49,503 nt of DNA from the NCBI RefSeq assembly GCF_014646995.1, contig NZ_BMOI01000020.1:1-49503 (forward strand), given 5' to 3'. Shown here one piece after another: positions 31,900-39,634 of this stretch. The translations under genes were made by a program, and so were the position numbers. This DNA is from Curtobacterium luteum. GTDB taxonomy: Bacteria > Actinomycetota > Actinomycetes > Actinomycetales > Microbacteriaceae. Within the stretch, counting starts at the first letter, position 1. Every line of letters starts with the position of its first letter. The notes below the pieces were generated by a model. That model made no database searches, was not told the origin of the DNA, and worked only from the letters and a program-made list of their open reading frames with translations.

Positions 31900-31915
31900 T
31901 CGAACGTGTGTTCGA
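31900..31915. promoter_or_regulatory. SOS box (LexA site) at the left island border
   Basis: TCGAACGTGTGTTCGA is a perfect match to the actinobacterial LexA consensus TCGAAC-N4-GTTCGA. It is followed by AAGGAGG (31928-31934) and an ATG, but the reading frame then stops after 23 codons. Confidence 0.85.
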
Positions 31916-31936
31916 ATCCATGGCAGCAAGGAGGCC

Positions 31937-32008
31937 ATGGGTCAGAACCGGCGGTACGGAACGTTCCGTGCGGAGTTGCGTCCGGTGCGAGTTGACCGTC
32001 GGCGTTGA
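31937..32008 (+). pseudogene. Truncated SOS-controlled gene, 23 codons left
   Basis: ATG with an excellent AAGGAGG two nt before it, directly behind a LexA box, but only MGQNRRYGTFRAELRPVRVD plus three Arg codons before TGA. The basic N-terminus resembles in style that of the SOS-box gene at the other island border (MSRRRADRWPSSEL). I infer that the island or a related rearrangement cut the gene here. A functional short peptide cannot be excluded. Confidence 0.45.
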
Positions 32009-32116
32009 TATGCGAAGTTCTCCTGATCACCGTCGGGCAGGCAAGTCGTGCTTGACCTCGAGCCTGGATTTCGCGTTTGATGCATGATGTGTGCATTGCA
32101 CGGAGGAGGTGCTGTG

Positions 32117-33229
32117 GTGCGAGAGCGGTACGGTTCGGCGGAGCTGCATCTGCTTTCCGGAGTGCTGCTGCTCAATGAGGACGCAGCCGTGTTCGACGCG
32201 ATGCTCGACGGGTGGTGTTCGCAGATGGTCGGGGGCCGGAGCTTGCGGATGCCCACCGTGACGAACCGAATCCAGGTGGTGCGACAGTTCCAGCGGCACG
32301 CAGGGGAGTGGCCGTGGACGTGGTCCGCGGCGATGCTCGACGAGTGGATGACCGACCTGGTCGCGACGCACCGGCTCGCGGCGTCGACGCTGCGCCGCTA
32401 TCAGGACACGATCCGGCAGTTCTGCGACTTCGTCTGCTCGCCGCACTACGGGTGGGTCGCGGAATGCGAGACCCGGTTCGGAACCCACCCGGTCCAGATT
32501 TGTCACGAGTGGGACACTCCGGCGCACGTGCAGGAATCCGAGGCAAATCCTGCACGGCGGCCGCTCACCCGCGACGAGCTTCAGGCTGTGTTCGATCGGG
32601 CCGACGGGGAAGTCAGTCGGCGCCTCGACGCTGGCCGCAAGGGCGCCATCGCCGCGTACCATGACGCCACGATGCTCAAGGTCGCTTACGGCTGGGGGCT
32701 CCGAGCGAACGAAGCCGTCATGCTCGAGGTGCACGACTTCTACCGGAACCCCAAGGTGCCGATCTTCGATGGGTTCGGGTTCCTTCGCGTCCGTTCCGGG
32801 AAGGCGTCCCATGGCTCGCCACCGAAACCGCGTGCCGTCGCGACCGTGATGCCATGGGCGGTTGACGCGGTCCGCGACTACCTCGACAACGTCCTGCCGA
32901 TGATGCGAGGGGCTACCTCGACACGTGCGCTGCGGCCATCCGAGCGTGGCGCGCGGGTAGGGAAGCGCGCGCTCGGCGACCGCTTCGCGCAGTACCGCGA
33001 TGAGCTCGGGTTGGATCGGGCGTTGACACCGCATTGCCTCCGGCACAGTTACGCGACGCACCTGATCGAGGACGGTCACGACCCGATGTTCGTGCAGCGG
33101 CAGCTCGGACACGCGTACCAGTCGACGACGGGGATCTACACGCACGTCTCGGCCGAGTTCGCCAACCGAATCCTGCGGGATGCACTCGATCGTGTGCCGC
33201 ATCTCCTCAGCTTGAAGGGAACCCCGTGA
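32117..33229 (+). CDS. Tyrosine recombinase (integrase) of the arsenic island
   Basis: This 370-residue site-specific recombinase has an N-terminal SAM-like core-binding domain (about 40-125) and a C-terminal catalytic domain. Catalytic residues are visible: Arg in GWGLRANEAV, the HxxR of TPHCLRHSYATH, the His of LGHAYQSTTG and the nucleophile Y341 in GIYTHV. It probably inserted the island. The GTG start has GGAGGAGG 7 nt upstream; an adjacent GTG one codon earlier or an ATG 11 codons earlier are alternatives. Its stop overlaps the start of a small HTH gene (GTGA). A/T-richer codons than the surrounding chromosome suggest transfer. Related integrases in actinobacteria are found with this HTH partner. 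Confidence 0.92.
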   Translation: MRERYGSAELHLLSGVLLLNEDAAVFDAMLDGWCSQMVGGRSLRMPTVTNRIQVVRQFQRHAGEWPWTWSAAMLDEWMTDLVATHRLAASTLRRYQDTIRQFCDFVCSPHYGWVAECETRFGTHPVQICHEWDTPAHVQESEANPARRPLTRDELQAVFDRADGEVSRRLDAGRKGAIAAYHDATMLKVAYGWGLRANEAVMLEVHDFYRNPKVPIFDGFGFLRVRSGKASHGSPPKPRAVATVMPWAVDAVRDYLDNVLPMMRGATSTRALRPSERGARVGKRALGDRFAQYRDELGLDRALTPHCLRHSYATHLIEDGHDPMFVQRQLGHAYQSTTGIYTHVSAEFANRILRDALDRVPHLLSLKGTP

Positions 33230-33473
33230 CTCATCAGCTCAGCTACGAATGGCGGCTGCGCGAGCAGATGGCTGCCGCCGGCCTGTTCAGCACGACGAAA
33301 CTCATCCCGCTGCTTGCCGAGCGTGGGATCACGCTTTCTGCGAGCCAGGTCTCACGCAGGTCCCATCGGCTGTCGTCGCACGTGTGCTCGGCGTCAGCAT
33401 CGCGACCGCTTCGACGTGGGCCCGCCTGGCGGGTACCCGACCGGGCGGCCCAGTGTCTCGGGAGTTCGATTGA
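33226..33473 (+). pseudogene. Broken HTH partner genes of the integrase
   Basis: The frame opens with GTG overlapping the integrase stop and encodes about 42 residues of an XRE/Cro-type HTH protein (SYEWRLREQMAAAGLFSTT... GITLSASQV), then loses similarity at about 33351. From the same point another frame gives LTQVPSAVVARVLGVSIATA...WARLAGTRPGG, which looks like the HTH end of a different protein and stops at 33473. The simplest reading is a deletion that joined the front of one partner gene to the back of another. Neither product should be functional. Confidence 0.55.
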
Positions 33474-33544
33474 GCTCACGGATCTCGCGGCGTGCGGTAG
33501 GTCGGCGTGCGCATGTCCGCGGCGCTCGATCGTGCTCGTGCCGC

Positions 33545-34066
33545 TCAGATGCCGGTTCGGTTGCTGCGCCGTTCGATGAGGACGTTGTCGCGCCACTGGC
33601 CGGCCCAGGGCCCGGACATCATCAGCCCGACGCGTTCCCGGATGCCGATTTCCCGGAAGCCGTGCCGAGCGTGGAGTGCACGGGATGCGGTGTTCTCGGG
33701 GAAGATCCCGGACTGGATCGTCCAGATCCCCGCGGCTTCGGTTGACGCGATCAGGGCGTCGAGGAGGACGTGCCCGACGCCTCGGCGGCGGGCTGCTGCG
33801 GCGACGTAGACGGAGTGCTCGACGACACCCCGGTACACCGGCCGGGCGGAGGTCGGGGAGACCGCTACCCAGCCGAGGACTTCATCACCGTCGACGGCGA
33901 CGAACCGATGCTCGGGCAGCTTTGCGGCGTCGAACGCCGCCCAGGTCGGCGGCTCCGTTTCGAACGTCGCGTTCCCGGTGGCGATACCCTCCCGGTAGGT
34001 CGCCTCGACACTGGGCCAGTCCGCGGCGACCATCGGCCGGATGGCGACCGGGGTGTCGTCGGTCAT
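33545..34066 (-). CDS. GNAT acetyltransferase, ArsN1-like (arsinothricin/phosphinothricin)
   Basis: The 173-residue protein has the phosphinothricin-acetyltransferase look: RPMVAADWPSVEATYREGIATGNATFE at the start, then GVVEHSVYVAAAARRRGVGHVLL as acetyl-CoA motif and FPENTASRALHARHGFREIGI. ArsN1 proteins of ars operons acetylate the arsenical antibiotic arsinothricin. Being the last gene of this ars operon, with ATGA overlap to an arsC, makes ArsN1 the best guess. Acetylation of phosphinothricin or of methionine sulfoximine is the alternative, since the families overlap in sequence. Confidence 0.8.
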   Translation of the reverse strand: MTDDTPVAIRPMVAADWPSVEATYREGIATGNATFETEPPTWAAFDAAKLPEHRFVAVDGDEVLGWVAVSPTSARPVYRGVVEHSVYVAAAARRRGVGHVLLDALIASTEAAGIWTIQSGIFPENTASRALHARHGFREIGIRERVGLMMSGPWAGQWRDNVLIERRSNRTGI

Positions 34067-34458
34067 GGGCGCAGCAGCTCGTCCTGGATGCGGGCGGCGA
34101 CGGCGTCGCGCATGGGGCGGACGTCGTCGGGGGACCAAGACTCCGGGTCCGGGAACGACCACTGCAACACCGTCCCGCGGGGCGTCGCGGGCAGGTCGAG
34201 GCCGGGCTTCATCAGCACGACGACGTCGGCCTGATCCAGCAGCTCCGGGGTGACCCTCCGCGGGGTGTGGTCGCTGATGTCGAGGCCGAGTTCCGCGACG
34301 GTCGCGGCGATCGACGGGTTCACCTCGTCGGCGGGAGCGATTCCTGCGGAGGTGGCGGTGTAGCGGTCGTCGGCGGCGAGTTCGAGAAGGGCGGCGCCGA
34401 GTTGGGAACGGCCGGCATTGTGCTTGCAGATGAACAGCACGGTGGGCTTGTCGGTCAT
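34063..34458 (-). CDS. arsC: Arsenate reductase, LMW-phosphatase fold, single Cys
   Basis: This 131-residue protein has the active-site loop FICKHNAGRSQ with C11 and R17, which binds the arsenate oxyanion and reduces As(V) to As(III). C11 is its only cysteine. Thioredoxin-coupled ArsC needs two further cysteines, so this one should use a small thiol such as mycothiol with mycoredoxin, as described for corynebacterial ArsC1/ArsC2. Late PDPESWSPDDVRPMRDA is the family's acid-loop region. It overlaps the acetyltransferase gene (ATGA) and follows the flavin oxidoreductase by 12 nt. It is the second arsC in the operon. Confidence 0.88.
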   Translation of the reverse strand: MTDKPTVLFICKHNAGRSQLGAALLELAADDRYTATSAGIAPADEVNPSIAATVAELGLDISDHTPRRVTPELLDQADVVVLMKPGLDLPATPRGTVLQWSFPDPESWSPDDVRPMRDAVAARIQDELLRP

Positions 34459-34470
34459 GCGGGGTCCGGT

Positions 34471-35868
34471 TCAGTTCGTGCAGCAGGAGCTGCTGGCGGG
34501 CGGAGCGGCCGACACGGGCGCCGCGCAGCACGACGACCCCTCGGCCGCTTCGGTCGTAGCGGGAACACCGCAGGAGGATGAGCCGCCGACATCGGTGGCG
34601 CAGACGCCCGTCTCGGGGAGCACGAGCTGCACGTCGCGGGCGGCCTGGTGGTCGCCAGCGAGTTCCGCGGCGATGGAGCGGACCTGCTCGTAGCCGGTGA
34701 GGAGCAGGAACGTGGGGGCGCGGCCGTAGGACTTCATCCCGGCGATGAAGAAGCTCGGCTCCGGGTGCGCCAGCTCCGCGACACCGTGTGGGGGGACGGA
34801 GCCGCAGGAGTGCAGGTTCGGGTCGATCAGCGGCGCGAGCGCCCGGGGCGCTTCGACGATGTCGTCCAGGCCAAGGCGGATCTCGCGGAGCATGTCGAGG
34901 TCGGGCCGGAACCCGGTCGCGTTGACCACAACGTCGACCGTGACGGTGAACGGCTCCTCGGCGCGGCGGCCGATGACGGTGACCTGGTCGCCGTCGGGGC
35001 GGATGTCGTCGATCTCGAACGAGGCGAGCTGCTCGACCTGCCCGGACTCGACGAGACCGTGCACGTTGGAGCCGAGCTGCCCGCGGGCGGCGAGCCCGTC
35101 GGCAGCGTCCGCACCGAGGCGAGCGGTGCCGGCGTTCCGGATCGCCCACAGCAGCGTCGTGCCCGGTTCGTCCTTCGCGAGGGCGGCGAGCTTGATGAGC
35201 GTGTTCGCGGCCGAGTGCCCGGCCCCGACGACGAGGACCCGCTTCCCGGCGAACCGGTCACGGTCCGCACCAAGCACGTCCGGGAGAGCGTGCATCACCC
35301 GGTCCCCGAGGTCCGCAGCGGGTGCGAGGCCCGCGGCGGTGAGCGGGTTCGGGGACGTGTACGTGCCGGACGTGTCGACGACGGCGCGGGCGGTGACGTC
35401 CTCGACACCGTCGGCCGCGTGGAGGCGGAGGAGGAACGGGGTGTCGGCGCGGCCGGTGGAGCGCGTGCGGTCCATGCCCTGCCGGGACACCGCCTTCACG
35501 CGGACGCCGTACCGCATCACCGGCGCCAGCTCCGGCGTCTGGACGAGGGGTTCGAGGTACTGCTCGACGAGGTCGTGCCCGGTCGGCAGCGACGACCGGC
35601 GGGGCTCGGTCCAGCCAGTGGGTTCGAGGAGGCGGCGGGCGGCGTCGTCGATGACGTACCGCCACGGGGAGAACAGCCTGGTGTGCCCCCACGCACGGAC
35701 AGACGTACCAACCGTGTCGCCGGCTTCGTAGACGACGACGGGCAGGCCCTGCTCGAGCAGGTGCGCGGCGGCGGCGAGTCCGACGGGGCCGGCGCCGATG
35801 ACTGCGACGGGGAGCCCGGTGAGGCGGTCCGCGTCGGCCTGGGGTGGGAGGGTGAGGGTGAGGGTCAT
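34471..35868 (-). CDS. FAD/NAD(P)-binding oxidoreductase with Cys-rich tail, ArsO-like
   Basis: This 465-residue flavoprotein has an FAD-binding GAGPVGLAAAAHLLEQG near residues 22-42, an NAD(P)-binding VVGAGHSAANTLIKL in the middle, and a flavin-monooxygenase-like ATGFRPDLD. Its last 40 residues are full of cysteines (SSSCGVP, SSCCAAP, SSSCCTN), which could bind As(III) or another soft metal. Proteins of this type recur in actinobacterial ars operons under the name ArsO or flavin-dependent monooxygenase; their reaction is not settled. It lies between two arsC genes. The start is the ATG of MTLTLTLPPQADA, with GGAAGGACC upstream. Confidence 0.8.
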   Translation of the reverse strand: MTLTLTLPPQADADRLTGLPVAVIGAGPVGLAAAAHLLEQGLPVVVYEAGDTVGTSVRAWGHTRLFSPWRYVIDDAARRLLEPTGWTEPRRSSLPTGHDLVEQYLEPLVQTPELAPVMRYGVRVKAVSRQGMDRTRSTGRADTPFLLRLHAADGVEDVTARAVVDTSGTYTSPNPLTAAGLAPAADLGDRVMHALPDVLGADRDRFAGKRVLVVGAGHSAANTLIKLAALAKDEPGTTLLWAIRNAGTARLGADAADGLAARGQLGSNVHGLVESGQVEQLASFEIDDIRPDGDQVTVIGRRAEEPFTVTVDVVVNATGFRPDLDMLREIRLGLDDIVEAPRALAPLIDPNLHSCGSVPPHGVAELAHPEPSFFIAGMKSYGRAPTFLLLTGYEQVRSIAAELAGDHQAARDVQLVLPETGVCATDVGGSSSCGVPATTEAAEGSSCCAAPVSAAPPASSSCCTN

Positions 35869-35888
35869 GGGGGTGGTCCTTCCGGTGG

Positions 35889-36332
35889 TCAGGCGGATGC
35901 TTCGGTGGGCAGCAGCTCGGCCAGGAGCGCCTGCACGCGGGTCTTGATCTCGTCGCGGATGGGGCGGACGTCGTCGATGCCCTTCCCGGCGGGGTCGGTG
36001 AGGTCCCAGTCCTCGTACCGTTTGCCGGGGAAGACCGGGCACGCGTCGCCGCAGCCCATCGTGATCACTGCGTCGGACTCGCGGACAGCGTCGGTGGTGA
36101 GGATCTTCGGCTGGTTCGAGGCGATGTCGACGCCGTCCTCCGCCATCGCCTGGATCGCGACGGGGTTGATCTGGTCCTTCGGTGCGCTGCCGGCGGAGAG
36201 GACCTGGACGCGGTCGCCGCCGAGGGCCTTCGCGTAGCCGGCGGCCATCTGGGAGCGGCCGGCGTTGTGGACGCAGACGAACAGGATCGTGGGGGTCGCG
36301 GTCATGGCGGTGCTTTCGGTTCGGGCGGTCAT
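35889..36332 (-). CDS. arsC: Arsenate reductase, LMW-phosphatase fold, multi-Cys
   Basis: This 147-residue arsenate reductase has [10 protein letters not shown] as anion loop (C20, R26) and a second cysteine pair in [11 protein letters not shown], which is like the CGD...CP segment of thioredoxin-linked enzymes. The catalytic acid is in [11 protein letters not shown]. It turns As(V) into As(III) for export by ArsB. The start used overlaps the arsB stop (ATGA). Starting at the internal ATG nine codons later ([10 protein letters not shown]) would leave a shorter N-terminus and is equally possible. It differs from the second arsC, which has only one cysteine. Confidence 0.9.
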   Translation of the reverse strand: MTARTESTAMTATPTILFVCVHNAGRSQMAAGYAKALGGDRVQVLSAGSAPKDQINPVAIQAMAEDGVDIASNQPKILTTDAVRESDAVITMGCGDACPVFPGKRYEDWDLTDPAGKGIDDVRPIRDEIKTRVQALLAELLPTEASA

Positions 36333-37732
36333 CGGATGAGGGTGAGCCAGCCGGCGAGGGCTGTCAGGGTGACGGCGAGGACGGGGACGGTCAGCACGAT
36401 GCCGGTGCGGAAGTACTGCCCCCAGCCGATGTGGATGCCCTTCCGATCGAGCACGTGCAACCACAGCAGCGTCGCCAGCGACCCGATCGGGGTGATCTTC
36501 GGCCCGAGGTCGGAACCGATGACGTTGGCGTAGATCATCACCTCATGGGTCAGCCCGGTCGCACCGGCTCCGCCGATCGCGAGGGCGGCGATGAGGACGG
36601 TCGGCATGTTGTTCATCAGCGACGCGAGGATCGCGATCACGAACCCGACCCCGAGCGCGGTGACGAGGACCCCGTGGTCCCCGAACACATCGAACAGCTT
36701 CGCGAGGTAGTCGGTGAGGCCCTGGTTCTGCAGCCCGTAGACGACGAGGTACATGCCGATCGAGAACAGCACGATCTGCCACGGCGCCTCCCGGATCGTC
36801 TTCCACACCGGAATCACCCGCCCCGACCCGCCACCGGTGCCACTACTGCCAGCGGTGACGGCGGCGGTGCCGCCGGTCGTGACGAGGACCGGGGACGCAG
36901 CCTGGCGGGCGAAGAGGAACGCGGGTTGCCGGGCGGCAACGAGAACGATCACGACCGCGCCGACACCCGCGACCGCGGCGAGGGGCACCCCGACGGGGTC
37001 GGCGGCGAAGTAGCCGACCAGCAGCACGGCGAGGACCACCCAGCCGGCTCGGAATGTCGCCCGGTCCTTCACCGCGGCGGCCGGACGGGTGAGAGCGAGG
37101 ACGTCGTACCACTTCGGGATGCTCCTACCGAAGTACGCCAGCAGCATCCCGAGAGACGCCAGCACGGACACGATGCCGACGGGCACCATGACGGCGGCGT
37201 ACTCGGCGAACCCGAGGCCGAAGTAGTCGGCGGAGACGATGTTGACCAGGTTCGACACCACCAGCGGCAGGCTGCCGGTGTCGGCGATGAACCCGGTGGC
37301 GAGGATGAACCCCAGCGCCGCCTTCGCCGGCATGTTCAACGCGCGGAGCATCCCGACGACGATCGGAGTGAGGATCAGCGCGGCCCCGTCGTTGGCGAAC
37401 ACGGCCGCGATGACCGCGCCGAGGCCGACGATCAGCACGAACAGCAGCCGACCGTTCCCGCGACCCCACCGGGCCACGTGGAGCGCTGCCCACTCGAAGA
37501 AGCCGGCCTCGTCGAGGATCAATGAGATCAGCACCACCGCGACGAACGTCAGCGTCGCGTTCCACACGATCCCGACCACCGTCGGCACGTCCCCGAGCCC
37601 GACGACCGTGGTCGCGAGGGCGACGACCGCGCCGATGAGGGCGGTGTAGCCGATCGGGAAGCCCTTGGGCTGCCAGATCACCACCACGAGCGTCGCGACG
37701 AAGATCGCCGCGGCGACGACCGCCAGCACCAT
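36329..37732 (-). CDS. arsB: Arsenite efflux pump ArsB
   Basis: This 467-residue membrane permease of the ArsB/NhaD (ion transporter) superfamily has about 11-12 membrane segments. Conserved marks are [18 protein letters not shown] in the first half and [22 protein letters not shown] in the second. A Gly/Ser/Thr-rich loop (about residues 275-305) separates the two halves. It pumps As(III) out of the cell. The ATG shares a base with the stop of the upstream flavoprotein gene (TGATG), and its own stop overlaps arsC. Confidence 0.93.
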   Translation of the reverse strand: MVLAVVAAAIFVATLVVVIWQPKGFPIGYTALIGAVVALATTVVGLGDVPTVVGIVWNATLTFVAVVLISLILDEAGFFEWAALHVARWGRGNGRLLFVLIVGLGAVIAAVFANDGAALILTPIVVGMLRALNMPAKAALGFILATGFIADTGSLPLVVSNLVNIVSADYFGLGFAEYAAVMVPVGIVSVLASLGMLLAYFGRSIPKWYDVLALTRPAAAVKDRATFRAGWVVLAVLLVGYFAADPVGVPLAAVAGVGAVVIVLVAARQPAFLFARQAASPVLVTTGGTAAVTAGSSGTGGGSGRVIPVWKTIREAPWQIVLFSIGMYLVVYGLQNQGLTDYLAKLFDVFGDHGVLVTALGVGFVIAILASLMNNMPTVLIAALAIGGAGATGLTHEVMIYANVIGSDLGPKITPIGSLATLLWLHVLDRKGIHIGWGQYFRTGIVLTVPVLAVTLTALAGWLTLIR

Positions 37733-39120
37733 CAGACGCCCACCCCGGCCTGGTTCGCTGCCGCGGCGGCGCGCTCCCAGCCCTGCGCGGCGACCTGCAC
37801 GGCATCCCACGGGGACCCGAGCGGCGGCGTGTAGGACAGGTCCAGGTCGATGACGTCGTCGACGGTGAAGCTGGCGTGGAGGGCGGTGGCGAAGGTGTCG
37901 ATGCGCTTGCTGATCTCCGCGGACCGTTCCCCGACGATCTGCGCGCCGAGGAGCCGCCCGGACGTGTGGTCGCCGGTGACACTGATCGTCAACGGCACCG
38001 CACCCGGGTAGTACCGCTTGTGGTCATCCGCGACCGTCACCCGGGTCAACGGGGACACGTCCAGCGGTGCTGTTTCGTGGTGGCGGAGGCCGGTGCGGGC
38101 GGCGACCAGGTCGAACACCTTCACCACCTGCGTCCCCACCGAACCGGCGAAGGTCCGGGACTCGCCGAGCATGTTCTCCCCGGCGACACGGCCCTGCTTG
38201 TGCGCCGTCGTCCCGAGGGGGAGCCACGTCGTGCCGAGGAGCCGGTGATGCGTCACGACGCAGTCACCAGCCGCCCACACGTGCGGCACCCCGGTACGCA
38301 TCTGCTCGTCGACGACGATCGCGCCGGCCCGCCCGAGCTGCGCGCCTGCCGCAGCCGCGAGGTCCGTCACGGGCCGTACGCCGACGCAGACCACCACGAG
38401 CGCGAACGTGCCCTCCGCATCCCCGGCAGCCGTCGTCGTCGCCACCCGCCACTGCCCAGCTCCGGCCGGGGTGATGCCGGTGACCGTCGCCCCGGTCAGC
38501 ACGGTTGCACCATGTCGGCGGACCTCCGCGGTGACGAGGGAACCGAGTTCCGGGTCGAGGGTGGAGAGCACTTCCTGTCCGCGCTGGATCAGCGTCGTGT
38601 CGAAGCCGCGGGCGACAAGGCCTTCGGTCATCTCGAGGCCGATGTAGCCGGCGCCGACGACCGCGACACGGCTGCCGGCAGGCAGAAGGTCCAGGGCGGC
38701 AACGAGCTGCTCCGCGTCGGTCATCGAGTGCAGTAGGTGAATGCCCGGCTCACCGAACGGGATCCCAGCCGGACGGACCGGCTCCGCGCCAGTCCCGATC
38801 AGCAGCTCGTCGTAGGCGATCTGCTCCTCACCAGCCGGGCCGGTGACAGAGAGCAGCTGGCGGTCGACGTCGACGGCGGAGGCCCATGTCGAGGAGCGGA
38901 CCGTCATCCCGACGGCTTCCAGGTCAGCGCGGGTGCGGTGCGCGAGAGACGCCTCTGTGGCGACGTCGCCCGAGACCCAGTACGGGATGCCGCAGATGGA
39001 GAAGTTCGGGAACTCGTCGGCGAGAACCACCGTCACGTCGGTCGACGGGTCCAGCTCACGGGCGCGCAGCGCCGCGGCGATACCGGCGTCACTGCCCCCA
39101 ACGGCAACGAGGTGAGTCAT
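37732..39120 (-). CDS. FAD-dependent pyridine nucleotide oxidoreductase, CoA-disulfide reductase-like
   Basis: This 462-residue protein belongs to the single-cysteine disulfide reductase group (CoA-disulfide reductase, NADH oxidase, Npx). The redox cysteine is C43 in [10 protein letters not shown]. The NAD-binding [13 protein letters not shown] and the FAD-binding VWAAGDC follow, then the dimerisation domain to the C-terminus. In an ars operon it may restore a low-molecular-weight thiol or detoxify oxidised species made during arsenic stress; this is inferred. It is the first gene of the operon after the ArsR operator. ATG start. Confidence 0.85.
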   Translation of the reverse strand: MTHLVAVGGSDAGIAAALRARELDPSTDVTVVLADEFPNFSICGIPYWVSGDVATEASLAHRTRADLEAVGMTVRSSTWASAVDVDRQLLSVTGPAGEEQIAYDELLIGTGAEPVRPAGIPFGEPGIHLLHSMTDAEQLVAALDLLPAGSRVAVVGAGYIGLEMTEGLVARGFDTTLIQRGQEVLSTLDPELGSLVTAEVRRHGATVLTGATVTGITPAGAGQWRVATTTAAGDAEGTFALVVVCVGVRPVTDLAAAAGAQLGRAGAIVVDEQMRTGVPHVWAAGDCVVTHHRLLGTTWLPLGTTAHKQGRVAGENMLGESRTFAGSVGTQVVKVFDLVAARTGLRHHETAPLDVSPLTRVTVADDHKRYYPGAVPLTISVTGDHTSGRLLGAQIVGERSAEISKRIDTFATALHASFTVDDVIDLDLSYTPPLGSPWDAVQVAAQGWERAAAAANQAGVGV

Positions 39121-39172
39121 CGGAGTCGGTCCTCTGCAGGTCGATCGGAAGTCGAACAGGAACATCGAAGCA

Positions 39173-39202
39173 CGTCGATATAGATGAACGCAAATATAGA
39201 CG
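39173..39202. promoter_or_regulatory. Candidate ArsR operator between divergent promoters
   Basis: CGTCGATAT (39173-39181) and ATATAGACG (39194-39202) form an inverted repeat, 8 of 9 positions, spaced by 12 nt. It lies in an AT-rich patch that also holds TATAGA-type -10 sequences for both directions. Its position between arsR and the ars operon suits a single site that controls both. Confidence 0.6.
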
Positions 39203-39231
39203 CGTGTCGAAGTCCGTGGGATGATGATGCG

Positions 39232-39594
39232 ATGACGACGATCGAGCTGCTTCCCATCCAGGACGTCACTGCGTGCTGCTCGCCCGTCACAACCGAAGCG
39301 ATGACGCAGGAGTCCGCCGAGGTCCTCGCGAAGTCGTTGAAAGCGATCGCAGACCCCGCTCGCCTGCGACTGATCTCGATGGTGGCCGCGCATGACGGCG
39401 CCGAAGCCTGTGTCTGTGACCTGCAGGAACCGCTCGGGCTGTCCCAGCCGACCGTGTCGCATCATCTCAAGGTGCTCGTCGATGCCGGCATCCTGCACCG
39501 CGAGAAGCGGGGCACCTGGGCCTACTTCTCCCTCGTCCCCGGCGCCCTCGAATCGGTCGGTGCGCTCATCGGGGGAGTCTCGACCGTTCGGTAG
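39232..39594 (+). CDS. arsR: ArsR-family arsenic-responsive repressor
   Basis: The 120-residue winged-helix repressor releases DNA when As(III) binds its cysteines. The HTH is at about residues 66-88 (PLGLSQPTVSHHLKVLVDAG). Two cysteine sets are present: C15-C16 (VTACCSP), as in the corynebacterial CgArsR type, and C60-V-C62-D, as in the classical ArsR type on the DNA-binding helix. The combination is worth noting. The ATG of MTTIELL was chosen; another in-frame ATG lies 16 codons upstream, but it is inside the operator. Divergent from the ars operon. Confidence 0.92.
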   Translation: MTTIELLPIQDVTACCSPVTTEAMTQESAEVLAKSLKAIADPARLRLISMVAAHDGAEACVCDLQEPLGLSQPTVSHHLKVLVDAGILHREKRGTWAYFSLVPGALESVGALIGGVSTVR

Positions 39595-39634
39595 AGCGAC
39601 GTAGCGTGTCGGCCGGTTCGTTCATGCTGAGTTC

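Noticed and set aside
31900..31920. tRNA fragment or attachment site (GTTCGAATCC looks like a T-loop)
   Set aside because: The stretch is the right half of a LexA box; no acceptor or anticodon stem can be folded around it.
36182..37525. 447-codon plus-strand ORF opposite arsB
   Set aside because: The translation is a low-complexity Asp/Glu/Arg/Gly string, the reverse image of ArsB membrane segments.
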